In this document: one piece after another, positions 53,482 through 61,149 of the stretch
Layout of the letters: the number at the start of each line of letters is the position of its first letter
Numbering within the stretch: the stretch's first letter is position 1
Source: an uncultured Methanoregula sp.
GTDB lineage: Archaea > Halobacteriota > Methanomicrobia > Methanomicrobiales > Methanospirillaceae
Assembly (NCBI RefSeq): GCF_963667735.1
Contig: NZ_OY763919.1
Location: 2,605,539-2,669,538 of the forward strand
Reading direction: 5' to 3'
DNA length: 64,000 bases
Notes under the pieces: generated by a model
What the model was told of the DNA's origin: nothing
What the model saw: only the letters and a program-made list of their open reading frames with translations
Database searches by the model: none
Made by a program: the position numbers and the translations under genes

Positions 53482-53985
53482 ATGAAGATCGGAAATGTTG
53501 ATGTGAAGATCTCAATCGTCTCAATTGCGGTATTTGTCTTCTTCACCATTGTTCTTGTCATCGCCTCCCTATTCAGTCCGGGCGTGCAGTCGAACCTTAT
53601 CTGGATGATCCCCTGCCTGTTCATGCTTCTGGTGATACCTGTTGCACTCAACTATATGAGCCGCAGCGAATATGCGGATCTCACCCCCCGCTACGAAGTT
53701 GAAGCAAAGACGGTCAGGGTCAAGCTGATCAACGAGAATATGGTTGGAAAACCGGTTCGGATTGAGGGAGTTGTGGAAAAAGTTCATTTCCAGTTCCTGA
53801 ACCGGCCCCAGTTTGTTGTTGCAGACCGGTCCGGTGCAATCTCGGTCAAGATGTTCACCAGCCCCGATGAAGATATCAGGGTCAATGATATCGTGGAGGT
53901 TCTGGGCCAGGTGATCCGCAGGTATATCGTAACCGGCGACCCGGTGATCAACTGCGTATCGATCAGGAAGATCAAAAAATCCTAG
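53482..53985 (+). CDS. Membrane-anchored OB-fold protein
   Basis: 167 residues from the ATG at 53482. Two N-terminal membrane helices (IVSIAVFVFFTIVLVIASLF and IWMIPCLFMLLVIPVAL) are followed by a soluble domain (about 85-165). Its strand pattern, GKPVRIEGVVEKVHFQFLN, FVVADRSGAISVKMFTS, DIRVNDIVEVLGQVIRRYI, is that of an OB fold resembling archaeal single-strand nucleic-acid-binding or YdeI-like domains. It faces the cytoplasm by prediction. Role unknown; the next gene, a membrane protein, is 94 bases downstream. Confidence 0.7.
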   Translation: MKIGNVDVKISIVSIAVFVFFTIVLVIASLFSPGVQSNLIWMIPCLFMLLVIPVALNYMSRSEYADLTPRYEVEAKTVRVKLINENMVGKPVRIEGVVEKVHFQFLNRPQFVVADRSGAISVKMFTSPDEDIRVNDIVEVLGQVIRRYIVTGDPVINCVSIRKIKKS

Positions 53986-54079
53986 GGGAACATTCAGCCC
54001 ATGTCTCCGGCCCCGGACCCGGGCCGGAATTTCCGATCTTATCCCGCAATTGTATTTTCATCCGTGCATGGTGAAACAG

Positions 54080-54925
54080 ATGTCAGATCAGAATGCTCAA
54101 AATATCCCGGAAAAGGCCTGCTCGACGATACTGTACCTGGAACTGGCAGTACCCGTCTTCTCCTTTGGCGGTGCCCTGCTTGCCCTGTTCTTCTCCGGCA
54201 TGGGAAGTACTCTCGATGTCCGGTATTTTGCCACCGGTTGTGTCATCAGCTCCTTTGTTCTTGCCTATCTTGCATGGATACGGCCCCGAAAAGACATCGT
54301 TGCACTCTCGACTCCGATCTATGCAGTGATCTTCTTTGTCGCACCTTCGGATATGGCGGTCAATATCGTTCTTGAACTGCTCTATGCGGTGAGCCTTACG
54401 ATCCTGCTCGTGCGGCTCAAGTACCGATTTGGCACAGCTCCGGTGTCCGGTGTTGCTGCGGGAGGAAAAACCCTTGAAGAACCCCTGAAGGGATATTGTG
54501 CTGCTCTTTTTGGGAAATTCCCTGACGTAAGCCCTGCTGTGTCCCATCTTGCTGCTGTCGGATTCATTCGGTTTGCCCAGGGAGATTACCGGGATGTGGT
54601 CGATATGGCAGACGCTGCCGGGGCAGGTGGTACAGATGCAGATACCCCGCCGGCTCTTGTGACCGCGTTTGCTATCATCCGAGAACAGGCCCTCCTGCTC
54701 GACGAGTCTTTGGATCAGCCGGAGCAGTTTGCGGAATTTTCTGCAGCCGACGCCGGTTTCCTTGCAAAGCCTATTCCTCCTGAAGAAAAAATCCGTGAAC
54801 GGTATGAGGTGTCCCTGGAGAATGCACTTCTCCTCCTTTATGCGGTTGCCTGGAATGCTTCCGATCGGGATCACCCGCTCCTCCTGACCGGTCAGAGTTT
54901 TGCCCTGAAACTCTGTATCCCGTAA
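54080..54925 (+). CDS. Membrane protein with C-terminal soluble domain
   Basis: 281 residues from the ATG at 54080 with GGTGA upstream. Four membrane segments (about 12-110: LELAVPVFSFGGALLALFFS, YFATGCVISSFVLAYLAWI, IVALSTPIYAVIFFVA, VLELLYAVSLTILLVRL) precede a roughly 160-residue soluble, helical domain. The soluble part includes PLKGYCAALFGKFPDVSPAV and ENALLLLYAVAWNASDRDHP. No family is recognised. It may be co-transcribed with the OB-fold membrane protein. Confidence 0.68.
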   Translation: MSDQNAQNIPEKACSTILYLELAVPVFSFGGALLALFFSGMGSTLDVRYFATGCVISSFVLAYLAWIRPRKDIVALSTPIYAVIFFVAPSDMAVNIVLELLYAVSLTILLVRLKYRFGTAPVSGVAAGGKTLEEPLKGYCAALFGKFPDVSPAVSHLAAVGFIRFAQGDYRDVVDMADAAGAGGTDADTPPALVTAFAIIREQALLLDESLDQPEQFAEFSAADAGFLAKPIPPEEKIRERYEVSLENALLLLYAVAWNASDRDHPLLLTGQSFALKLCIP

Positions 54926-55310
54926 TACATTCTTTTTATCCTCCGGACCGGGAATTACCGCCCGCTGAACCGGCCGTAATTCCCGCAATGTTACCTTTCA
55001 ATTCCTGATCATATGCCGCCTATACCCGCATTTTTCGGTAGGGCATCTTGTGTGGTGATGAGCCGGATTGTAAAAGTGCCTGTTGGATCTAATGAGGAGT
55101 TGTCAATAATGGTGCGATACCGACTCCCGGGAAATCCCGCGTGGATTTTTTAAAAACAGAGCAAACCGTATCCGGTTGAATCAACCGGTGTTAACGGGTT
55201 GTTACAAAGCTGAATCCGGAACTACCCGGTTATCGAAGCAGGTACTATCCGTGTGGCAGTATATTTCCTACGGTAGAAAGGTATGGGGGTTGTCCTGGTC
55301 ATGGTGATAC

Positions 55311-55326
55311 GATTCAGAGGTGTGTA
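55311..55326 (+). promoter_or_regulatory. Copy of the fdhC leader before a micro-ORF
   Basis: GATTCAGAGGTGTGTA, identical over 16 bases to the fdhC leader (52269-52284). It is followed after seven bases by an ATG opening only 17 codons. It may translate a leader peptide or be the remnant of a duplicated gene start. Confidence 0.55.
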
Positions 55327-55375
55327 TACCAACATGGACTGTGCAGGATTTACCCCACGCTGTATTGACTGGTAC

Positions 55376-55392
55376 GCTGTGCACTAGTGCAC
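55376..55392. promoter_or_regulatory. Candidate operator of the winged-helix/PAS regulator (shared palindrome)
   Basis: GCTGTGCACTAGTGCAC, containing the perfect 14-base palindrome GTGCACTAGTGCAC at 55379-55392. Its first 15 bases are identical to 37488-37502 upstream of fdhA. It lies 16 bases before a TATA-like sequence and about 120 bases before the regulator's start. Control of both sites by this regulator is a hypothesis. Confidence 0.55.
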
Positions 55393-55512
55393 AAACACTA
55401 TGCACAATACATATTATTTCACACCCCTAATTAAGCATTGGCATCAATATTGAGTACAAATAATCGTGTGCAGTGTGTTTGTAATGCAAAATATCCCCAT
55501 GGTGACAACTCA

Positions 55513-56520
55513 ATGGCTGGAAATGCGGGTGAAGAAGAGACAATACGGATTTTAAGGTTTCTGAAGGAGAACCCCCTGGGCATGAGTATCAAGGAGATCT
55601 CGGCTGCGGTCTCCATGAGCCGGAATTCTGTTGCAAAGTACCTCGATGTGCTCACGGTCTCGGGCCAGCTCGAACTCCGGGTTGTGGGGAATGCGAAACT
55701 CTATTCGCTCTCCCGCAGGGTTCCGGTTGGAAGCATCATCCACCAGGCGCAGGAACTCATCATAGTCCTCGACAATGACCTGCGGGTTGTCCAGGCAAGC
55801 GACTCGTTCTGCCGGTTCGCCCGGCAGCTCCCGATAAAAGTCCAGGGCTCCCGCTTAAGCTCGCTCCCGTTCCCGCTCCTTTCTCCCGATGAAGAACGTG
55901 ACCTTCAGGTTCTCCTCCACGGAGGTCCATCCTTAAGAAAAGAGATCCGGGCAGTCCGCGATGGAAATGAAGTTTTCTTCTCCGGCAAATTTATTCCCGC
56001 CCTGCTCGAGAACGGCGTAGCCGGCGTAACTCTTATCCTCGAAGACATCACCGAACGCCGGCAGGCCGAGCGTGCGACAAAAGAGCGTGACCGGCTCCTC
56101 AGGACGATCTTCCATATCCCGGCGGCTCCCCAGTTTTACCTTGATCGCAACCAGAAAGTCGTGTACTGGGACCGGGCCCTTGAGATCATGACCGGCATCA
56201 AGTCCGAAGAGATTGTAGGGACCCGCGACCACTGGAAAGCCTTTTACGCGATTGAAAGGCCCTGCCTTGCCGATCTGGTCATTGAGGGGAACCGGGAGAA
56301 GATTGTCAGATTCTTCCCGGAGATCCAGGCCGGGATCCCCGATGCCGAAGGCAGGTACGAGTATACCGGTTTCTTTGAGAGTCTGGGCAGTGCAGGAAAA
56401 TGGCTGCACATAACCGCCATGCCCGTCCGGGACCCCGCGGGGAACCTGACCGGCGCCATGGAGACGGTCGAGGATGTCACGGAGAAGAAAGAGCGCGAGT
56501 TTGTCATCCAGCAGGGATGA
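55513..56520 (+). CDS. Winged-helix regulator with two PAS domains
   Basis: 335 residues from the ATG at 55513 with GGTGA upstream; the frame is open from 55438. An N-terminal winged helix (about 8-75) has TIRILRFLKENPLGMSIKEI, the recognition helix SMSRNSVAKYLDVLTVSG and a wing AKLYSLSRRVP. Two PAS domains follow, at about 82-205 (LIIVLDNDLRVVQASDSF to LILEDITERRQ) and 210-330 (YLDRNQKVVYWDRALEIMTG to METVEDVTEKKE). No kinase domain is present, so this is a one-component sensor and DNA-binding protein. The ligand is unknown. The palindrome upstream is shared with fdhA, suggesting it may control formate metabolism. Confidence 0.85.
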   Translation: MAGNAGEEETIRILRFLKENPLGMSIKEISAAVSMSRNSVAKYLDVLTVSGQLELRVVGNAKLYSLSRRVPVGSIIHQAQELIIVLDNDLRVVQASDSFCRFARQLPIKVQGSRLSSLPFPLLSPDEERDLQVLLHGGPSLRKEIRAVRDGNEVFFSGKFIPALLENGVAGVTLILEDITERRQAERATKERDRLLRTIFHIPAAPQFYLDRNQKVVYWDRALEIMTGIKSEEIVGTRDHWKAFYAIERPCLADLVIEGNREKIVRFFPEIQAGIPDAEGRYEYTGFFESLGSAGKWLHITAMPVRDPAGNLTGAMETVEDVTEKKEREFVIQQG

Positions 56521-56610
56521 ACCTCATCGCATGAGGCAATTTTTTTAAAACATCCCGGTATATTTTTCCGATCCGCTGTTGAACATTTCCCTTCAGAGGA
56601 CCGGCCGGAT

Positions 56611-57558
56611 TCAGAGCCTGCCCCCCCTGCATTTGCCGCTTGTTGTGATGATATTCACGGTGCTTTTTGGTATTTTTGATTCCAGGGAGAGTTGCATGCA
56701 GTCGATGAGCTCCTGCACCTCGCACATCGGCAGATCCCCTCTGAATTCAAGGAAGATATCAACATGTACGCTTCCCCCGCTCCGCCTCGATTTCACCCCG
56801 TGGAGCTGCTCGTAGTTGTGAAAATGGTCTGCCAGTTCCTTCACCACCACGAGCTGGAGTTCTTCCTCAAGAGTCCGGTCAAGCAGATCCGGGAGCGATG
56901 ATACGATCAGCCGGATGCCGGAGAAGAGAAGGAGCCCTATGACAAAGAATGAGGCAACCGGATCGATATACACGGCCCACGGCAGACCTGCGCAAAGTAT
57001 CGCGAGGACCAGAGTTGCGAGCACTACGATATTTGCAACGGCCTTTAAGCGGAAGAGGCGCCACTGGGAATCCATAAGGGGGGAGGCTTCCCGCATGGCA
57101 ATCCGGTAACTGCGAATCGAGAGGAAACTGTCGACTGCCGCCATGATGATGACAATGACAATGCCCGCCTGGACTCCCCCGCTGCCGAGTGGTGCCGGAA
57201 CAAGGATCCGGTAGGAGGCGGCAAAGATCAGGATGACAAAGGATATGAGCATGACGCTGCCGGTGATGATCCGGGCAATGTTCTCGTATTTTCCCATCCC
57301 GTAATCATAGATGCCGGGATCGCCCCGCGCAATCTTCCGTGCGATCATCCATGAGACGAGGACACCGACAGCCTCGTTTATGGTCTTGAGGGCCGATGCA
57401 TAGAGAGTCACCGAACCGGAGAGGACCGCTGCGGCGAGCTTGGGTATGGCGGGAGCACTTGCTGCAAGAAGGTTAATGAACAGGGCTGATTCGCGTTCCT
57501 TTTCTGCAGCATGGAGGGAGTCTTCCCTGCCTTCCAGCGCCGGCCGGTTCATGTTCAT
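56611..57558 (-). CDS. Cation diffusion facilitator (CDF) family transporter
   Basis: 315 residues. CDF layout: six hydrophobic segments between about 30 and 215 and a cytoplasmic C-terminal domain (about 225-310). The usual metal-site pattern is altered: helix 2 has LYASALKTINEAVGVLVS where typical members have HXXXD, and helix 5 has VYIDPVASFFVIGLLLFSG, retaining the Asp. The C-terminal domain has VVVKELADHFHNYEQLHGVKSRRSGGSVHVDIFLEF (read in pieces VKELADHF and SVHVDIFLEF). Family members export Zn, Fe, Mn or other divalent metals by proton antiport. The metal here is uncertain. Confidence 0.83.
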   Translation of the reverse strand: MNMNRPALEGREDSLHAAEKERESALFINLLAASAPAIPKLAAAVLSGSVTLYASALKTINEAVGVLVSWMIARKIARGDPGIYDYGMGKYENIARIITGSVMLISFVILIFAASYRILVPAPLGSGGVQAGIVIVIIMAAVDSFLSIRSYRIAMREASPLMDSQWRLFRLKAVANIVVLATLVLAILCAGLPWAVYIDPVASFFVIGLLLFSGIRLIVSSLPDLLDRTLEEELQLVVVKELADHFHNYEQLHGVKSRRSGGSVHVDIFLEFRGDLPMCEVQELIDCMQLSLESKIPKSTVNIITTSGKCRGGRL

Positions 57559-57732
57559 GGTTCTGTCTAGTATTGGATGCAGCAGCTGAAAAAACCCGGT
57601 TACAATGCAGGCCCATTCATAGTCGCTCCTGTCGTGTCCGCAGAAATTTTTGCAGGACCGCAGAGCCAGGACTCTTTCTGAAATTACAAAAACCGGGCCG
57701 GATCTGTATGGGAGAAAAAAAGGTACGGGGGG

Positions 57733-58401
57733 CTATGCCTCGACTTTTTTCCGGCTGAGTTCTGCCTGGGCCTGGGAGTGCGAACCGGGCTTTCGGCGCA
57801 TGGGGCAGACATCGATTCCCTTGAGATTGCCCATGGCAAACCCGAACCGGTCCCGGATTGTTTTGGGGAGGTCTTCCTCAGGAATCGCATAGAAACCGAA
57901 ACTGCCATAGAAGTCCATGAGCTCGAGTTTGGAATGCATGAAAAGGGTCTCGTTCCTGCCGCACTCCTCGATCAAAAGGGACATGACCGAGCGGGCAAAA
58001 CCCCTGAGCCGGTACTCGTCGAGCACGTACACGGCGTCCACCTCCAGGCCGTCCTCGTGCCTGGCGCAGCGGGCAACGCCGATGATCCGTGTTCCGACAA
58101 AGACCGCAAAGAGCCGGTCGTGCTCCCGGTCGGCTTTCTGCTGATGGTAGTGGATCCAGAGTTCTTTCTCGGCCCGGACCATCTCGGCCGGCGTCAGTTC
58201 CCGGACTTCGACCGCCTCGTAGATCCGGGCCGATGGCATTGCCTTGCTTTCCGAGAAGATGGCTTTTCCGATCCTGCCGATAAAACCGGGCCGGAACGTG
58301 ACAAAGCCGCCGCTCTCCTCGCCGGCCAGGGCGTAGAGGGTGAGAAGCGTCTTGTCCTCGTTATATTCATCCACTTCAGCAGGTGCGGAGATGGTTGGCA
58401 T
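57733..58401 (-). CDS. GNAT family N-acetyltransferase with N-terminal extension
   Basis: 222 residues. An N-terminal extension of about 65 residues precedes a GNAT domain with RLFAVFVGTRIIGVARCARH, EVDAVYVLDEYRLRGFARSVMSLLI (acetyl-CoA loop RLRGFA) and LMDFYGSFGFYAI. It ends MGNLKGIDVCPMRR, nearly matching the GNAT at 49706-50212 (AGNLEGAEVLPMRR), with conserved TIRDRF/TIRERY before it. The two are paralogues with the same likely substrate class, which is unknown. Confidence 0.83.
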   Translation of the reverse strand: MPTISAPAEVDEYNEDKTLLTLYALAGEESGGFVTFRPGFIGRIGKAIFSESKAMPSARIYEAVEVRELTPAEMVRAEKELWIHYHQQKADREHDRLFAVFVGTRIIGVARCARHEDGLEVDAVYVLDEYRLRGFARSVMSLLIEECGRNETLFMHSKLELMDFYGSFGFYAIPEEDLPKTIRDRFGFAMGNLKGIDVCPMRRKPGSHSQAQAELSRKKVEA

Positions 58402-58720
58402 GATATGTCCGGATTTTTTTATTGCTGTCAGAGAAGAACCGGTTGTTTCCCCATCGAGATTATTGCGGGAAACTGCCGATCCAATATTCTATAGCCGTTA
58501 TCGTTCTCCCCATATAAATGATGGTGATGACTCCGGTCTCCAGCCTTATGTCACGTGCCTTCCGGTGGAGTGTCTGCGGCTGGTTATTTCCCCGGGCCGC
58601 CTGCACCCGGTTACCCCAGCGGATCCATAACGAAAGGTTCTTTCATGCCTCTTTCCAGTATCAGTATACGTAATTGCCGGCCGGTTGCCGGGTTATGTGC
58701 ACTGTCAGAGGTGTGTAGCA
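58402..58720. other. Intergenic region upstream of the carbonic anhydrase
   Basis: 319 bases between divergent genes. A TATA-like CATATAAATG (about 58510-58519) is 200 bases from the carbonic anhydrase. A 51-codon frame right behind it is not convincing. The end holds GTGCAC (58697-58702) and the shared leader TCAGAGGTGTGTA (58705-58717). Confidence 0.45.
58705..58717 (+). promoter_or_regulatory. Shared leader motif before the carbonic anhydrase
   Basis: TCAGAGGTGTGTA, identical over 13 bases to the leaders at 52272-52284 (fdhC) and 55314-55326. It sits three bases before the TTG start. The GAGGTG core is the ribosome binding site; the identity of the flanks is unexplained. Confidence 0.6.
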
Positions 58721-59302
58721 TTGATTGATAAGCTCTTATTAGGGAACCTGAGGTTTCGGGAGACCGATTTTACCCCGAACATTGATTACTACAAAGAACT
58801 GGCAGGAAGCCAGCACCCGACCACGCTCTGGATAGCTTGTTCTGATTCCCGGCTCCAGTCCGGGCACATCACTCAGGCAAGGGCCGGCGAACTCTTCATC
58901 CAGCGCAATATCGGCAACATCGTCCCTGTCCATGACTGGAACTTCGCAACCGTTCTTGAATATGCGGTCGTGCACCTGAAAGTACAGGACATTGTCATCT
59001 GCGGCCATTCGAACTGTGGGGCGATACGAGCGCTCGACAAGGAGAGCACGGACTCGTACATCCCGCTCTGGCTCAACAATGCCCGCGAGGCCAAGACCCG
59101 GGTGGATGCAAAGATCAGCCCCCCTGAGACCGTACTTGGGAAGGAGGAGCGGTACAAACTGATCGAGCAGGAGAATGTGCGGCTGCAGATCGAGCATCTG
59201 CACACCTATCCGCTCCTGAAGAAAGCCGTTGATGAGAAGAGAGTGGAAGTTCACGGGCTCTATTACGATCTCGGTACCGGGATACTGGCCCGGGTTACCT
59301 GA
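58721..59302 (+). CDS. Beta-class carbonic anhydrase
   Basis: 193 residues from a TTG at 58721, chosen because of the GAGGTG ribosome binding site ten bases upstream; the frame runs back to 58685. Zinc-site motifs are WIACSDSRLQSGH (Cys ligand and Asp-Arg pair) and ICGHSNCGAIRAL (His and Cys ligands). The enzyme interconverts CO2 and bicarbonate, supplying CO2 for methanogenesis or bicarbonate for carboxylases. It may also deal with CO2 released by formate oxidation. The leader motif is shared with fdhC. Confidence 0.94.
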   Translation: MIDKLLLGNLRFRETDFTPNIDYYKELAGSQHPTTLWIACSDSRLQSGHITQARAGELFIQRNIGNIVPVHDWNFATVLEYAVVHLKVQDIVICGHSNCGAIRALDKESTDSYIPLWLNNAREAKTRVDAKISPPETVLGKEERYKLIEQENVRLQIEHLHTYPLLKKAVDEKRVEVHGLYYDLGTGILARVT

Positions 59303-59400
59303 TCCTTTTTTGATTATCCGATGCCGGTTTATTCCGTGATCGTTTCTGCCGTATCGACCGCCTGGCCGGAACTGCCGGAATAGCGTAAAGAAAAAAGGGA

Positions 59401-60069
59401 TTATGCAGATTCTGCACTCTCGTAGATCATGCAGAGGTAGCGGGCTTCCCAGATGGTGATGAACGGGAGCACGATGAAGAGAATGATTGTCCCGACAACG
59501 GGGATGAGCGAGCAGATGAGCTCAATGATGCAGATGATGATCCCCATGATGATCAGGGCAATGATATAGTTGATCCACCCGATCTTGCCAATGGTTGCCG
59601 TAATCGCGCCAAAGTTGAAGGCCTCTCCCATGCTGCCCGTGCGGGCAAAGCGGATGATACCGATCGAGGAGATGATCCCGATGATGATGGCAAGGATGAT
59701 GAAGACGAGCAGGCCCAGCATGAATGTGCCAAGAGCTCCTATCACGATCTGATTGACCGCTGCCGTGTCGGCCCCGGCTGCAATAACTTCCATGATAACC
59801 GGGACAAGCGTCAGGAACGCGACGATGAATAAGGGGATCGCGTAAATGATGCAGATGACCAGATACTTTATACCGTCAATGAAGAGCGTCACCCAGTTCT
59901 CGACCTCGGGTGCGGGTTTTTCACCGCGGTAGATCCGCAGGGTGTAGCCCATGAGGGGAAGCGTCAGGAGGATCGTTGCTATCAGGAGCAGGATCCATTT
60001 CACCCATTTTCCAACAAGACCTTCCTTTGCATAGCCAAAGGATTCACCAACTAATTTTCCAAAATCCAT
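59401..60069 (-). CDS. DUF4013 family membrane protein
   Basis: 222 residues from the ATG at 60069 with an AAGGAAGGTGA ribosome binding site. The N-terminus (DFGKLVGESFGYAKEGLVGKWVKWIL, read as SFGYAKEGL and GKWVKWILLL) and several very hydrophobic Ile-rich helices match DUF4013, common in methanogens. There is a conserved GYTLRIYRGE after the first helix. Function is unknown; these are cytoplasmic membrane proteins with about six segments. Confidence 0.82.
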   Translation of the reverse strand: MDFGKLVGESFGYAKEGLVGKWVKWILLLIATILLTLPLMGYTLRIYRGEKPAPEVENWVTLFIDGIKYLVICIIYAIPLFIVAFLTLVPVIMEVIAAGADTAAVNQIVIGALGTFMLGLLVFIILAIIIGIISSIGIIRFARTGSMGEAFNFGAITATIGKIGWINYIIALIIMGIIICIIELICSLIPVVGTIILFIVLPFITIWEARYLCMIYESAESA

Positions 60070-60291
60070 ATCAGTCACCTTCCTTTTATGATGATTGACG
60101 TTTTGGTGTTCCGCTATAAAAAACACTTGATTTGAAGCAGAATTTTGTGAAAATCAGTGGGTAAACCCGTTTGCCGGGCGAGCGGGCCGGCATCTGCCAG
60201 GAAAGCCCGCGTGTTTTTTGTATTTCCCGAAACCGCTGTTTTCTTCTGTCGGCTTTGTGCCCTGTATCTTCCGAAGGGAATACCTGCCGCG

Positions 60292-60669
60292 TTAAGGATC
60301 CGACACCACGTCATACGAATAGGAATACTGGCAGTCGATGTTGCTGAATTCGGCAATGACTGCCTGATCGATCTTCTTCTCCCCGGGTGACAGGGAGGGG
60401 ATCTCGATGGTCCTGGTTGCGGGGTGGCAGTACGTCAGGAGCGGAGTTATGTCGATCCGGACCCTGATATTGGTGTAGGTACGGTTCGACGGGTTGGTTA
60501 TCCGGAACTGCGGGGTGTACATATCGACCGAACCCACATTTGCCGTTTCGGGAGTACCGATATCAGAACTCGTCACCGTGATGTCCGAATTATGCGGCTG
60601 GGAGATACACCCGGCACTCATTGCAGCGATCATCAGAATAACGAGAAGCAGCAGCCCGGACGTTTTCAT
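60292..60669 (-). CDS. Small lipoprotein
   Basis: 125 residues. A lipoprotein signal (LLLLVILMIAAMSAGC, lipobox Cys near residue 21) precedes a beta-rich domain with MYTPQFRITNPSNRTYTNI, VRIDITPLLTYC and IEIPSLSPGEKKIDQAV. The domain looks like an immunoglobulin-like or CARDB-like sandwich. Two later cysteines could form a disulfide. Function unknown. Confidence 0.72.
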   Translation of the reverse strand: MKTSGLLLLVILMIAAMSAGCISQPHNSDITVTSSDIGTPETANVGSVDMYTPQFRITNPSNRTYTNIRVRIDITPLLTYCHPATRTIEIPSLSPGEKKIDQAVIAEFSNIDCQYSYSYDVVSDP

Positions 60670-60811
60670 GGGATCACGACAGTCTGAAAAAGAGTATTTC
60701 TCTGATTTTATTTGTTCCTACCCGGGCCTGCCGGCACAGATACCGGATTGTACATCGGTGTCCCTCAGGGCTGCAGGCTTGCGGATTTCCTGCCTGCGTT
60801 CTGTCTCCTGC

Positions 60812-61045
60812 CTACAGTGCACCGGGTTTCCGGGCAATCCAGATCTCCCGGATGACGAGGTAGATCACATCCGTGAGAAGGCCGAACATCGGGATGATTG
60901 CAAGAATGACCCAGACCGGCCCGAGCATCTTCTGTTCTTTTGCATCCCGGAGGATGAGCCAGGCGACGAGCAGCTGGATTACCCAGATGCCGAACATCAT
61001 AACCGGCGATGCTCCGGAGTATGAAGAATACATGTAGGGTTGCAT
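60812..61045 (-). CDS. Small two-helix membrane protein
   Basis: 77 residues. Two membrane helices (PVMMFGIWVIQLLVAWLIL and VWVILAIIPMFGLLTDVIYLVI) are linked by a charged turn RDAKEQKMLG. A short Tyr/Ser-rich start (QPYMYSSYSGAS) lies outside by prediction. No family is assigned. Confidence 0.6.
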   Translation of the reverse strand: MQPYMYSSYSGASPVMMFGIWVIQLLVAWLILRDAKEQKMLGPVWVILAIIPMFGLLTDVIYLVIREIWIARKPGAL

Positions 61046-61149
61046 AAGAGCGTATCCGGTACGGGAGATGATATGTTTTTTCTGCCGGATGGCCCGCCAT
61101 GATCCAACATGAGCCGGTTTTGGGAAGAACGCGGGTTAAAAGCCGGGAT

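Larger units (their letters stand above)
54926..55512. other. Intergenic region with leader copy, palindromes and micro-ORFs
   Basis: 587 bases without an ordinary gene. It holds a 14-codon frame (55109-55153) with AGGAG nine bases upstream; a perfect palindrome CCGGTTGA-A-TCAACCGG (55172-55188); a copy of the fdhC leader (55311-55326) followed by a 17-codon frame (55334-55387); and the palindrome GTGCACTAGTGCAC (55379-55392). A TATA-like ACATATTATT (55409-55418) precedes the winged-helix/PAS regulator. Confidence 0.5.

Noticed and set aside
58510..58673. A 51-codon frame after a TATA-like box upstream of the carbonic anhydrase
   Set aside because: The peptide looks random and has no ribosome binding site; it could only be a leaderless product, for which there is no evidence.
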